Assembly: GCA_963796325.1 (NCBI GenBank)
Contig: CAWCLF010000001.1
Span: 558,001-622,000 of the forward strand
Origin: CAVYGN01 sp963796325
GTDB lineage: Bacteria > Spirochaetota > Brevinematia > Brevinematales > JAOACQ01
Length of the DNA stretch: 64,000 nucleotides
Direction: 5' to 3'
The position numbers and the translations under genes were made by a program. Below are positions 8,779 through 17,595 of the stretch, piece by piece (position 1 is the first letter of the stretch; each line of letters begins with the position of its first letter). Below the pieces are notes generated by a model. It searched no databases and was not told where the DNA came from. It worked only from the letters and a program-made list of their open reading frames with translations.

Positions 8779-10435
8779 TTGTGTTTTTCCTCATTTGTTT
8801 ATAAGCATTTATAAGGCCGTTGGTCGAGGGGTCATGTCCGGATACCTTTTCATCGCCCGGTAATTCGGGAAGTATGGCGCCGGCCAGCTGCTTGCCAAGT
8901 TCGACCCCCCACTGGTCGAAGCTGTAAATATCCCAGATAATACCCTGTGAAAAGATCTTATGTTCATACATTGCGATCAGGCTGCCCAGGGTTTTTGGAG
9001 TTATTTTCCTGACAAGGATTGAGTTCGTCGGCCTGTTTCCCTCAAAAATTTTGAAAGGTGCGAGTTTTTTTATTTCATCTTCGCTTTTTCCTGTTTTTTT
9101 CAATTCCAGGGCTGCTTCTTCAGCCGTTTTACCGTTCATCAGGGCCTCGGTCTGGGCAAGGAAATTGGACATGAGCTTGATATGATGATCGCCGATTGGG
9201 TTATGGCTGACCGCAGGGACGATAAAGTCGCAGGGAACGAGTTTTGAACCCTGGTGGATCAATTGATAGAACGCATGCTGGCCGTTAGTCCCGGGTTCTC
9301 CCCAGATAACGGGGCCCGTTTGATAGGTAACGCGGTTGCCGTTCCTGTCCATGCTTTTGCCGTTGGATTCCATATCGCCCTGCTGGAAATATGCGGCGAA
9401 CCTGTGCATATACTGGTCGTAAGGTAGTATTGCATGAGTCTCCGAGCCGAAGAAATTGTTATACCAGATCCCAAGGAGGGCAAGTATGACCGGTATGTTT
9501 TTTTCAAACGGAGCCGTACGGAAGTGTTCGTCCATCAGGCGGGCGCCGTCAAGAAGTTCCGAATAATTATCGTACCCTATTGCACAGGCGATCGGCAAAC
9601 CGATTGCGGACCACAATGAATAGCGGCCTCCGACCCAGTCCCAGAAAACGAACATATTTCCCGGATCGATCCCGAATTTGACGACTTCCTTTTCATTTGT
9701 CGATATGGCTACAAAATGCCGTTTTATATGTTCTTCGTTCTTCACCTTTTCCATGAACCATTTCCTTGCGGTATGAGCATTTGTCATAGTTTCCTGGGTT
9801 GTAAAGGTTTTTGAAGCTATCATGAAAAGAGTTGTTTCGCTGTCGAGTTCCTTAAGGGTTTCTGCAATATGGGTGCCGTCGACATTGGATATGAAATGCG
9901 CTTTTATACCCGGCAGTGAATAGGGCTTAAGGGCTTCCGTTACCATGACGGGGCCAAGGTCCGAACCTCCGATGCCGATATTGACGATATCGGTAATGGC
10001 CTTACCGGTATATCCCTTCCAGGCGCCTGAAGCGATGCTGCCGGAAAATTTCCTGATCTTTTCACGGACATCATATATATCCTTCATTATGTCATGTCCG
10101 TCTACGAAAACGCTCCTGTCCCGCGTGTTCCTTAGAGCAGTATGAAGAACAGCCCTGTTTTCAGTCGCGTTTATCCTGTCCCCTTCAAAATATTTCGGGA
10201 TTGCGTCTTTTAACCCTGATTCTTCCGCCAGTTCCATAAATAGCGCCATAGTTTTTTGCGTTATAATATTTTTAGAATAATCGACCAGCATGTCAGGGAA
10301 TTCCAATGAAAATTCATGGAAACGTCCCGGATCTTCCCTGAACATATCTTTGATTTTTTCTGATTTTATCTCTTCATAATGCGATTGAAGTTTCTTCCAT
10401 GCCTTTGTGCTCATGGGATCGATATTTAAAAGCAT
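8768..10435 (-). CDS. pgi: Glucose-6-phosphate isomerase
   Basis: 555 residues, the length of the long (E. coli/eukaryotic) type. Interconverts glucose 6-phosphate and fructose 6-phosphate. Signatures: IGIGGSDLGP, FWDWVGGRYSLWSAIGLP, GEPGTNGQHAFYQLIHQG, and FDQWGVELGKQLA near the C terminus with the catalytic Lys. GGAGG lies 6 bases before the ATG at 10435, which decides the start over the internal ATG at 10414. Middle gene of tsaE-mtnP-pgi-pyk (47 bases after mtnP). Confidence 0.97.
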   Translation of the reverse strand: MLLNIDPMSTKAWKKLQSHYEEIKSEKIKDMFREDPGRFHEFSLEFPDMLVDYSKNIITQKTMALFMELAEESGLKDAIPKYFEGDRINATENRAVLHTALRNTRDRSVFVDGHDIMKDIYDVREKIRKFSGSIASGAWKGYTGKAITDIVNIGIGGSDLGPVMVTEALKPYSLPGIKAHFISNVDGTHIAETLKELDSETTLFMIASKTFTTQETMTNAHTARKWFMEKVKNEEHIKRHFVAISTNEKEVVKFGIDPGNMFVFWDWVGGRYSLWSAIGLPIACAIGYDNYSELLDGARLMDEHFRTAPFEKNIPVILALLGIWYNNFFGSETHAILPYDQYMHRFAAYFQQGDMESNGKSMDRNGNRVTYQTGPVIWGEPGTNGQHAFYQLIHQGSKLVPCDFIVPAVSHNPIGDHHIKLMSNFLAQTEALMNGKTAEEAALELKKTGKSEDEIKKLAPFKIFEGNRPTNSILVRKITPKTLGSLIAMYEHKIFSQGIIWDIYSFDQWGVELGKQLAGAILPELPGDEKVSGHDPSTNGLINAYKQMRKNTNGC

Positions 10436-10482
10436 TGGTTCCTCCCGCTATATTTCAGTACAGGCAGTAATAAAGCCCTTCA

Positions 10483-11364
10483 TTATTTCCAGTATTTTCC
10501 ATAGAACAGGTCAAGATCACGCATTATCCGGACCGGGATCGCTTTCCTGTCCGTCAATATGGCGAACTTCGCGGCTGACCTGCAGGAACATCCGTCGTCG
10601 TTCTCAATATTCTCCAGTATAAGAGGCAGGAGTTCGTTGATAGTTTTATTGTTTTCTTTCATATATTCGAGGACCATTGAAATTCCCACGCCTTCTTCGC
10701 CCTCCCTCCAGCAGTCGTAGTCTGTTGAAAGCGCAATTGTAACATAACACATTTCCGCCTCCCTGGCGAGTTTGGCTTCCGGAATCGCGGTCATCCCGAT
10801 GACCCCGGCGCCCCAGCTTCTATGAAGACGGGACTCCGCTCGCGTCGAAAATTGCGGCCCTTCCATGCAGACGTATGTTTCTTCTGTAAAAAGCCTTTTA
10901 TCGATTTTTTTATCTTTTATATATGCTTCTATGACTTCCTTCACTTCATTTTTCAGCCTGGAGCAGAAAGGGTCTGCAAAGGATATATGACCGACGACCC
11001 CTCCGCCGAAAAAAGACTTTGCCCTTGACACGGTTTTATCGATAATCTGTGAAGGAAGAACTATATCGGTAGGCCTGATCTCTTCTTTCAGGCTCCCCAC
11101 TGCGCTTACTGAAATCACGTTCAGGACTCCGAGCGATTTCAGAGCGTATATGTTCGCTTTTACCGGTATTTCGGCAGGGCTCAGCCTGTGCCCTTTTCCA
11201 TGCCGTGGTATGAAAGCGACAAGTCTCCCGCCCGCCCGGCCTATGGCAATTTTGTCGCTGGGCATGCCGAAGGGCGTGCTTACGGACCTTTCTTCAATAA
11301 TTTCTATATTTTTAAGCTCATAAACTCCGCTGCCGCCGATCACCCCTGCCAGGATTTTTTCCAT
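10483..11364 (-). CDS. mtnP: S-methyl-5'-thioadenosine phosphorylase
   Basis: 293 residues of the purine nucleoside phosphorylase family 2. Cleaves methylthioadenosine with phosphate to adenine and methylthioribose 1-phosphate in methionine salvage. Signatures: GVIGGSGVY at the N terminus, STPFG, RHGKGH, SAVGSLKEEI, YVCMEGPQFSTRAES (substrate and phosphate site), GMTAIPEAKLAREAEMCY, and STDYDCW. The TDYD motif favours MTA over inosine as substrate. A good ribosome site (AAAGGAGG) precedes ATG 11364. It lies between tsaE and pgi in one minus-strand run. Confidence 0.92.
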   Translation of the reverse strand: MEKILAGVIGGSGVYELKNIEIIEERSVSTPFGMPSDKIAIGRAGGRLVAFIPRHGKGHRLSPAEIPVKANIYALKSLGVLNVISVSAVGSLKEEIRPTDIVLPSQIIDKTVSRAKSFFGGGVVGHISFADPFCSRLKNEVKEVIEAYIKDKKIDKRLFTEETYVCMEGPQFSTRAESRLHRSWGAGVIGMTAIPEAKLAREAEMCYVTIALSTDYDCWREGEEGVGISMVLEYMKENNKTINELLPLILENIENDDGCSCRSAAKFAILTDRKAIPVRIMRDLDLFYGKYWK

Positions 11365-11403
11365 GACGAGCCTCCTTTTAATTTAATGTATTCCTTTTAA
11401 AAT

Positions 11404-11850
11404 TTAAGAAAGATCCGCATCAGGCGTTATGCTTATCAGCCTTTCGTTTTCAAGAACTCCCCGTAATAGATGCACCTCTATTACTTTGAAGCTGAAAAGA
11501 GGCATCCCTATATCAGGCCATTCTATAAATGTATAATCGCATGCCGGGAGGTAATCTTCGAAGCCGAGTTCCCTGACTTCATCTGCGCTGTTCAGGCGGT
11601 AAAAATCGAAGTGGCATATATGCAGCGTACCGCTTGAGTACTCGTTCAGGAGAGTGAACGTAGGGCTTGTAACAAGACTGTCAAGTTCCCAGGCAGAAAC
11701 AAAACCCCTTACAAAAGTTGTTTTCCCTGAGCCGACTTCACCCTCAAGGAGGAACACTTTTCCTTTTCCGTATTCCCTGGTCGCCAGATCCCTGGCAAAA
11801 GCCATGGTTTCGTCCGCGTTTCCGGATTTAAATTCAATATTCGATGCCAT
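11404..11850 (-). CDS. tsaE: tRNA threonylcarbamoyladenosine biosynthesis ATPase TsaE
   Basis: 148-residue P-loop ATPase that works with TsaB and TsaD to make t6A37 in ANN-decoding tRNAs. Walker A GEVGSGKTTFVRG (about 36-48), switch TSPTFTLLNEY, HFDFYRL, and the EW motif (FIEWPD) that replaces Walker B in this family. First gene of the run tsaE-mtnP-pgi-pyk, with 39 bases to mtnP. The usual neighbours tsaB/tsaD are not in the window. Confidence 0.93.
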   Translation of the reverse strand: MASNIEFKSGNADETMAFARDLATREYGKGKVFLLEGEVGSGKTTFVRGFVSAWELDSLVTSPTFTLLNEYSSGTLHICHFDFYRLNSADEVRELGFEDYLPACDYTFIEWPDIGMPLFSFKVIEVHLLRGVLENERLISITPDADLS

Positions 11851-11999
11851 ATTCCCCGATCAATGCTTCGCCCCCTGTAAGGTGGGTTTTAGATCCGGCC
11901 GATATTTTAATGAAAGACAGCAGAAATGTAAAGCCGTGCGGGTCCGGAGCAGCTTCACGGATGTAAATATTTATCGGAGGTATTCGGGTTTAATAATTC

Positions 12000-12527
12000 T
12001 TATATAAAATAGGCGATTTCCTCGAGGCTTTTCCTGCTTTTATTGCCCGGACTGACATAGCCGGGTTCGGGATATCCCAGGGGAGTAAGGCAAAATGCTA
12101 TTTCATCATTTTTTAATTCGAGAGCTTTTTTCAAAATAACCGGATCGAAAGCGGCGATCCAGCAGCTCGATACGCCTAACGATTTGGCAGCCAGTATGAT
12201 ATGGGTCATGGCAATTGAAAGATCGGTTTCCAGGGAATTGTATCCGTCGGAGAGCCTGACCCAGGCCTTCGAGGGCGATCCTTTCACAATAAGTATATGA
12301 GGCGCTTTCCGGAACCAGGTTTTTTGATAACATGGCCTGATTTTTTCAAGCATTTTTGAGGAAGAAACCACAATGAAATTCCAGGGCTGGCGGTTGGCTG
12401 CCGACGGAGCCATCCTTCCGGCATCCGCAATTTGAAGGAGCGTTTCCCTGGGAACAGGCCTGGTCCCGTCATAGGACCTGACGGATTCGCGGCTTCCGAT
12501 CAATTCCTGAAATGTCATAGAACTCAT
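12000..12527 (-). CDS. Nitroreductase-family flavoprotein
   Basis: 175-residue FMN-dependent nitroreductase fold: N-terminal SRESVRSYDGTRPVPRE (FMN phosphate contact), MAPSAANRQPWNFIVVS, and a C-terminal GYPEPG motif. Likely NAD(P)H-dependent reduction of a quinone, nitro compound or flavin; substrate unknown. Its ATG (12527) follows directly on the TAA of the rubredoxin-like gene, so the two are translationally coupled. The small iron/zinc protein may be its electron partner. Confidence 0.88.
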   Translation of the reverse strand: MSSMTFQELIGSRESVRSYDGTRPVPRETLLQIADAGRMAPSAANRQPWNFIVVSSSKMLEKIRPCYQKTWFRKAPHILIVKGSPSKAWVRLSDGYNSLETDLSIAMTHIILAAKSLGVSSCWIAAFDPVILKKALELKNDEIAFCLTPLGYPEPGYVSPGNKSRKSLEEIAYFI

Positions 12528-12716
12528 TTAAATCCTCGAACCTGTCCTGCCGTCGTCGCAAGGTTCGTCTTCGTCGCTCATTCTCTCATGCTCGGCCGAA
12601 GGGGCCTTTGTGCAGACATCGAGCATTTCCATCGGTTCCCCGCAGCATTCGGGCGGTTCGCCGGCCGGCGCCTCGGCAGTGCTGCCGCATGTTTTACATT
12701 TGTATTGAACGTTCAT
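12528..12716 (-). CDS. Small rubredoxin/zinc-ribbon-like protein
   Basis: 62 residues. The start YKCKTCGS and later PECCGEPME give the CxxC...CC spacing of a short rubredoxin or desulfoferrodoxin-N type metal site. The C-terminal half is acidic and without clear fold. GGGAGG is 7 bases before the ATG. It abuts the nitroreductase and has its own promoter, so it may pass electrons to that flavoprotein. A structural zinc site without redox role is equally possible. Confidence 0.75.
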   Translation of the reverse strand: MNVQYKCKTCGSTAEAPAGEPPECCGEPMEMLDVCTKAPSAEHERMSDEDEPCDDGRTGSRI

Positions 12717-12759
12717 AAAAACCTCCCGTCCGTCTAATTAAAAGAAAATGCTATCATTA

Positions 12760-12788
12760 ATAATATACAGGATTTTCAATTTTGTAAA
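12760..12788 (-). promoter_or_regulatory. Promoter of the rubredoxin-like/nitroreductase pair
   Basis: On the minus strand TTTACA (12783-12788) and TATTAT (12760-12765) are separated by 17 bases. Transcription would start about 45 bases before the first gene. It is divergent from the promoter of the aminopeptidase gene. Confidence 0.6.
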
Positions 12789-12816
12789 GGACGGGATATT
12801 TGAAAAGACCTTACCC

Positions 12817-12845
12817 TTGCAATTTGGGAAACGTTCTATTAAAAT
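12817..12845 (+). promoter_or_regulatory. Promoter of the M18 aminopeptidase gene
   Basis: TTGCAA (12817-12822), 17 bases, TAAAAT (12840-12845). Transcription would start near 12852, about 29 bases before the ATG at 12881. Confidence 0.6.
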
Positions 12846-12880
12846 GATTATTCCTGTAATGATAATGCGAGGTAATGAAT

Positions 12881-14293
12881 ATGCCTGAAAGTAAAAAATC
12901 GCCTTTCGCGTATGAGAGGAAAAGCGTTTGGCTGAATTCGAGCGATACCGCGAAAAATCTTATATCCGAATTCGGCAACGATTATAAAAAATTTATGGGC
13001 GAATGCAAGACCGAAAGGGAATGTGTCAGTTCCGTAGAAAGAGAAGCGCTTAAACTCGGATTCATGAATATCGATGATGCGGGGAACGACCCGGCCCCCG
13101 GCAGCAAGTTCATAATAAAGAACTCCTGCCGGAATATCTTTCTTGTCGTTACCGGCAGGAAGGACGTCAGGGAAGGCATTAATATGATAGCTTCGCATAT
13201 CGATGCGCCCAGGCTCGACCTGAAGCCCCTTCCGATAACGGAAGACGCCGATATGGCCCTTCTCAAGACACATTATTACGGCGGGATCAAAAAGTACCAG
13301 TGGGTCAATATGCCTCTGGCGATACATGGAGTCATATTCAAAGCGGGAGGTGAAAAGCTGGAAATATCCATCGGCGAGAACGACAGCGATCCCGTGTTTA
13401 CGATCAACGATATTCTGCCCCACCTGGCGGCAAAGGTGCAGGGCGAAAAGAAGCTTCTGGACGGCATCGAAGGCGAGAACCTTAAACTTGTAATCGGGAA
13501 CATACCTTCTCCGGAAAACGACATCCAGGATAAAGTCAAGGTCATGACCCTGAAACTTCTCAATGATCTTTACGGCATAACCGAGGAAGACTTTATTTCG
13601 GCCGAGATCGAAATAGTTCCGGCTTTCAAGGCGAAGGATATAGGCTTCGACCGGAGCATGGTCGGCGCATACGGTCATGACGACAGGGCCTGCAGTTATG
13701 CCGCCTTCCGTTCAATTGTGGACTTCCCCGGCATACCCGAAAGAACGATAATAATACTCCTTGTAGATAAGGAGGAAATCGGGTCTTACGGAGTGACCGG
13801 TATCAGGTCGATGTTTTTATACAATTCCATAGGCCGGGTTCTGGGGCTTAAATATCCCGATTACAGGGAATCGGACCTTCGTTCGCTCCTTGAAAAGTCT
13901 TTCTGCATATCCGGCGATGTCGGGGCCGTGATCAATCCCATGTTCAAAGATGTTTTTGACCCTGTCAACGGGCCCAGGATGGGCTACGGAGTTCTGCTCG
14001 AGAAATATACCGGGTCAAGGGGAAAGTACGGTGCAAGCGATGCGGCAGCCGAAATGATGTCGAAGACGAGGAAGATTTTCAACGACAACGGCGTAATATG
14101 GCAGCCGAGCGTTCTTGGAAAAGTGGATGAGGGGGGCGGCGGCACCGTAGCGCTGTACCTTGCCGACAGGGGCATCCAGGTCGTCGATTGCGGCGTCGGG
14201 GTTGACGGCATGCATTCACCGTTCGAAGTCGTCAGCAAGGCCGATCTTTATGAAACATACAAGGCATACAGGGCTTTCCTGAAGGACGCCTGA
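12881..14293 (+). CDS. M18-family metalloaminopeptidase
   Basis: 470-residue zinc aminopeptidase (aspartyl/leucyl type, M18). Visible metal and catalytic motifs: SHIDAPRLDLKP (His and Asp), GHDDRACSYAAF (bridging Asp), LVDKEEIGSYGVTG (Glu-Glu pair), SGDVGAVINP, and a C-terminal VDCGVGVDGMHSPFEV with the last His ligand. It would remove N-terminal residues from peptides in the cytoplasm. Start: GAGG lies 8 bases before ATG 12881; ATG 12875, two codons upstream, has only 2 bases of spacing. Monocistronic between a divergent promoter and DUF503. Confidence 0.93.
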   Translation: MPESKKSPFAYERKSVWLNSSDTAKNLISEFGNDYKKFMGECKTERECVSSVEREALKLGFMNIDDAGNDPAPGSKFIIKNSCRNIFLVVTGRKDVREGINMIASHIDAPRLDLKPLPITEDADMALLKTHYYGGIKKYQWVNMPLAIHGVIFKAGGEKLEISIGENDSDPVFTINDILPHLAAKVQGEKKLLDGIEGENLKLVIGNIPSPENDIQDKVKVMTLKLLNDLYGITEEDFISAEIEIVPAFKAKDIGFDRSMVGAYGHDDRACSYAAFRSIVDFPGIPERTIIILLVDKEEIGSYGVTGIRSMFLYNSIGRVLGLKYPDYRESDLRSLLEKSFCISGDVGAVINPMFKDVFDPVNGPRMGYGVLLEKYTGSRGKYGASDAAAEMMSKTRKIFNDNGVIWQPSVLGKVDEGGGGTVALYLADRGIQVVDCGVGVDGMHSPFEVVSKADLYETYKAYRAFLKDA

Positions 14294-14370
14294 ACATTCT
14301 GTAAATCCGCAGTCGGTTCACTTGAAGAGCGAAATATAATAATAAAACCCGTTTAACTGGAGGTAGCTCA

Positions 14371-14664
14371 ATGATAATAGGCGTACTTTCGATAGAACTG
14401 TTAATACCGTACCGGGAATCGATAAAAGAAAGGAGAAATGTTCTCAGGAGCATTAAGGATATGGTGAGGAAAAAATTCAATGTAAGTATTTCGGAAATAA
14501 CTGAATCGGAGGAAGTGTCTCCGAGAGCCAGGGTTGCCGTTGCCGCCGTATCGGGGGATTCGGGTCATGTGCAGAGCGTGCTTTCGAATGTCTTTAATCT
14601 CATAGAGAATTTTCATCCGGAAAAGGTCGTATCTTATAAAACCGATCTGCTTATTCATGATTAA
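14371..14664 (+). CDS. DUF503 family protein
   Basis: 97 residues matching the DUF503/YlxP pattern: MIIGVLSIELLIPYRESIKERRNVLRSI... then NVSISE and RARVAVAAVSGD. Homologues in Firmicutes lie in the nusA-infB-rbfA operon; here it stands alone 77 bases after the aminopeptidase gene. The ribosome site is GGAGGTAGCTC before the ATG. Function unknown; ribosome-related by association in other genomes only. Confidence 0.88.
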   Translation: MIIGVLSIELLIPYRESIKERRNVLRSIKDMVRKKFNVSISEITESEEVSPRARVAVAAVSGDSGHVQSVLSNVFNLIENFHPEKVVSYKTDLLIHD

Positions 14665-14665
14665 C

Positions 14666-14698
14666 CCCCCGCCTTTTTGCCGGCTCAAGGCGAGGGGC
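14666..14698. terminator. Convergent hairpin between DUF503 and the ECF partner gene
   Basis: CCCCGCCTT and AAGGCGAGGGG arms around a TTGCCGGCTC loop, lying in the 42 bases between two converging genes. The T tract is weak on both sides, so termination is plausible but not certain. Confidence 0.5.
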
Positions 14699-14706
14699 AG
14701 TCTATA

Positions 14707-15177
14707 TTATGTGCCGGTACCCGTACCGGCGTCATGTGCGTCTTCCTGTCCGGGTTCGGGGCCTTTTTCATGTTTTTCTATATATTTCTCAAAGGCTTCC
14801 CTACCTTCATCGTTCCAGTATTCGTTATAGTATTTCCATTTCGACCAGCCGCCTTTCATGTTCCAGAAGTTGTCTCCTCTGCGCACCATATGCCGCAGGA
14901 TCCTCCTCCTGTACCTGTCATCCCAATCTCTTCCCGTCATCGAGACCTGAGGCATAAAAGAACCGAAAAGTATGCGGCAGAATATCACAATGCCGACGCC
15001 TTCCCAGTAGCCGATCTGTTTGAGCGAGAAAAGTACGGGTCCCAGCCAGTTCCAGAGAAGTTCAACGGCGTAACCGAAAATCAGTGCAAAAATCAGAACG
15101 CCGATGATTCTCATCATGAACATCCCGCCCCCGCCGAATCCTCTATAATGATGGTTATTACCATTGTATTCGGGCAT
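14707..15177 (-). CDS. Membrane protein paired with an ECF sigma factor
   Basis: 156 residues with two membrane helices (about residues 22-45 and 52-70) containing LLWNWLGPVLFS...YWEGVGIVIFCRILFG. After these comes a long cytoplasmic, strongly charged and aromatic tail (MRRGDNFWNMKGGWSKWKYY...). The LWNWL...W..GL.....ILFG pattern is one I know from small membrane proteins encoded beside ECF sigma factors in Bacteroidota and relatives. The ATG at 15177 has AAGGAGG 8 bases upstream; an earlier ATG at 15210 overlaps the sigma gene but has no ribosome site. It probably modulates the upstream sigma factor. Confidence 0.75.
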   Translation of the reverse strand: MPEYNGNNHHYRGFGGGGMFMMRIIGVLIFALIFGYAVELLWNWLGPVLFSLKQIGYWEGVGIVIFCRILFGSFMPQVSMTGRDWDDRYRRRILRHMVRRGDNFWNMKGGWSKWKYYNEYWNDEGREAFEKYIEKHEKGPEPGQEDAHDAGTGTGT

Positions 15178-15206
15178 ATAAACCTCCTTATTCCCGTTTT
15201 TGTATT

Positions 15207-15755
15207 TCATATGACAAGATCGCTTAATTTCTTCTTCAGGGCGGCCGTGGCCCTGTGCTTCCTGGCAAGGAGCGTGCCTATGGGCTCATCCCATACGGCG
15301 GACAATTCCTCGTAATGCCTGTCTTCAAGTTCCACCGCCGCCCAGACGGCCTTTTGTTCGGCCGGAAGTTTGTCCAGCGCATTATATAATCTTTCCATTA
15401 TCTCCCTTTTTTCTACTTCAGTGTGAGTGTCGTAGCGGGTGTCCGATAGAATAAGAGAAAGGGCGGGGGAATCCCCGCTGTCCCCTTTTTCATCCAGAGA
15501 AACGGTCTTCCCGGGTTTCCTGTACATGTCGATGATCCTGTTCCTTATGGATCTGTAAATATATGCCGCCACATTTTCAATCGGGACGGCAGGATTGGCT
15601 GATTCAAGCACATAAAGCATAACGTCCTGCAGTATATCCTCGGCATCCCTGTCGGCGGCGTCCCGCAGGTTATTCCTGATATAATGAAGGATCCTGCCTT
15701 TCTGGGATTTGAAGAAATCCACTATCCTTCCGGTTAAATTATTCCCTGGTTTCAT
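15207..15755 (-). CDS. ECF-family RNA polymerase sigma factor (second)
   Basis: 182 residues. Region 2: DRDAEDILQDVMLYVLES...AYIYRSIRNRIIDMYRKPGK (about 34-82). Region 4: ALDKLPAEQKAVWAAVELEDRHYEELSAVWDEPIGTLLARKHRATAALKKKL. The helix-turn-helix carries W and D in unusual places (EELSAVWDEPIGTL). Unrelated in sequence to the ECF factor at 5934. It lies directly upstream of the two-helix membrane protein, which is likely its regulator. Confidence 0.9.
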   Translation of the reverse strand: MKPGNNLTGRIVDFFKSQKGRILHYIRNNLRDAADRDAEDILQDVMLYVLESANPAVPIENVAAYIYRSIRNRIIDMYRKPGKTVSLDEKGDSGDSPALSLILSDTRYDTHTEVEKREIMERLYNALDKLPAEQKAVWAAVELEDRHYEELSAVWDEPIGTLLARKHRATAALKKKLSDLVI

Positions 15756-15854
15756 AAATAAGGACTCCCGGTTATGATGACGGCGGAAAGGCCGTATTAT
15801 TTCATTTCGACCGATAAAAATTTAATTTAATCAATGATATTAAGACTGGAAGTG

Positions 15855-17570
15855 CTACTCGAGGAAGCTGGTTGCGACATCCTCGCACTGGAACACCTGG
15901 ATCGAGGGATTGCCCTCCATCGCGCGTGACGCTTCGAGGGATAGCGTCGACGTTGTTACCAGGATGAGCCTTGTGGCCTGCAGGGTTTTCATGGATTGAA
16001 GAACGGGCTGAATGCTGAGGTAGCCGATAGGTTCTTTCAGCCTTCTTATGCAGAAAAGCACCCTGGAATCGCGCTGGTATTTTTCCTCGCAGAGCATATC
16101 CACAGCTTTGCCTTCTGAATATGCCAGCGGATCGATCTTGACAGCCTGGTTGATGACCTTGAATCCCATGTTTTCAACGAGTTTCATCGACATTTCAAGG
16201 AACCTAGGGAAGTCGGCGGACAGGAACTGCTCGCAGGGCTCAACATCCTTTGCCTGTGTTCCCATTTTTTCAGGAGTTTCGATTTTCCCGGCAGGGACTC
16301 TCCGCCTTAGAGATTGAGCGCTTTCTTCGGCATATTTGTCCAGTATTATAGACGGGTCGAACTCGGATTTAGTCCTCGGCTTGAAAAATTCCCAGAGGTA
16401 GTCGCTCGATATGAACTTCAGCTTCCAGTCTTCATACATTTTGTCGAGCTCTTTTTCAGCTTCGCGGGACTTTTCTTCAAGGACTGTAAAATCGATTTCC
16501 TGCTTGGCAGGTCTATTCCCCGAATACATGGACTTTTCGCTTTCTTTTTTGAACTTGTTGAGGGTCGATACAAGCTCGTATATATGGCTCTGGCTTTCTT
16601 TAAGACGCTGTTTTTCATCCTCCGACAGGTCATCGAGGCTTTCTTTTATTTGTATATTTTTACCGATGCTTTCCAGGGCAATATCGAAATACCCCTGCTT
16701 TATGCGGAAAAAGATGTACGCCATATCGGTCTCTTCCTCGAAGGATTCGCTCCTCATACTGCCGTCATTTATTTTTTTAAGCTGGCCTGACAGTTCCCGC
16801 GCAATCTCGTAATTCTTGTCCTCCAGGTAAATGAGAAAAAGGGTCTTTATGGCGAAATAAAGCTGTTCGCTGTTGAGCGAGGACCTTTCCCCGTTGATTA
16901 TATCCTCTATATGTTCCCTGGATTTCTGGTGTGCTCCGATCCTGAAATAAACGTAAGAGAGCAGGTACCTCGACTGGTAATCTCGAGGGTCCTCCCTTGC
17001 CGAATCCTCCAGGAGGCCCGCCGATTCGTTATAGCGGTCTGTCATGATATGACAAAGTCCGAAATATTTAAGAAAATCCGGTTTTTTTTTCAGCACCTGG
17101 TAGGCCTTTTCAAAATAAGGGATGGCCCTGTGGAAATATCTCTGTGAAAATATAATCATGGCGATAGTTTCCAGGACGTCTTTTGAAGACTGCATGAGGT
17201 TATAGGCCTGCATAAGGAAGTCGAGCGAGTCCTGGTCCCTGTCGATGGCATGATATAGAAGGCCGACTCTCTTGTAGAGTTCATAGAGGGTAAAAAACTT
17301 GCTTTCCCTGCCTATTTCCAGGAGTTTAGTATAGTAGCCGATAGCTTCAGGCAATTGTTTTTTTTCTTCGTTGATATTTCCCAGATGCCAGAGTGCGTCG
17401 ATATCATTCGGATTTCTTTTCAGCGAGTCCATAAAGATATTAAGGGCAGTATCGAGATCTCCCGACTGGACCGCCTTCTCGGCTCTTCTTATTTTCATGT
17501 CCTGCATTGAATTGAATAAATAATAACCGACCAGTATAAGGAGAGCTGCCACTACAAGCAAAAATTCCAC
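15855..17570 (-). CDS. Membrane-anchored TPR protein with degenerate Mrr-like nuclease domain
   Basis: 571 residues. An N-terminal helix (1-20) anchors the protein. At least six tetratricopeptide repeats follow (about 30-300, for example AVQSGDLDTALNIFMDSLKRNPNDIDALWHLGNI), then a coiled-coil/charged linker. The last 120 residues resemble a restriction-endonuclease (Mrr) fold: FLEMSMKLVENMGFKV, AVDMLCEE, RVLFCIRRL, and LILVTTSTLSLEASRAME. The usual catalytic D...QxK is broken: the Asp is present, but Q-x-K reads C-I-R. A scaffold or nucleic-acid-binding role is more likely than cutting. The next gene, 25 bases downstream on the opposite side, is another TPR-type protein. Confidence 0.8.
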   Translation of the reverse strand: MEFLLVVAALLILVGYYLFNSMQDMKIRRAEKAVQSGDLDTALNIFMDSLKRNPNDIDALWHLGNINEEKKQLPEAIGYYTKLLEIGRESKFFTLYELYKRVGLLYHAIDRDQDSLDFLMQAYNLMQSSKDVLETIAMIIFSQRYFHRAIPYFEKAYQVLKKKPDFLKYFGLCHIMTDRYNESAGLLEDSAREDPRDYQSRYLLSYVYFRIGAHQKSREHIEDIINGERSSLNSEQLYFAIKTLFLIYLEDKNYEIARELSGQLKKINDGSMRSESFEEETDMAYIFFRIKQGYFDIALESIGKNIQIKESLDDLSEDEKQRLKESQSHIYELVSTLNKFKKESEKSMYSGNRPAKQEIDFTVLEEKSREAEKELDKMYEDWKLKFISSDYLWEFFKPRTKSEFDPSIILDKYAEESAQSLRRRVPAGKIETPEKMGTQAKDVEPCEQFLSADFPRFLEMSMKLVENMGFKVINQAVKIDPLAYSEGKAVDMLCEEKYQRDSRVLFCIRRLKEPIGYLSIQPVLQSMKTLQATRLILVTTSTLSLEASRAMEGNPSIQVFQCEDVATSFLE

Positions 17571-17595
17571 GGTTACCCCCGCTCTTTATATAGTC

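Noticed and set aside
12848..13678. Long open frame (276 residues) on the minus strand inside the M18 aminopeptidase gene
   Set aside because: It is the complement of a well-conserved coding sequence, has no ribosome site or recognisable motif, and the plus-strand protein carries all family motifs.
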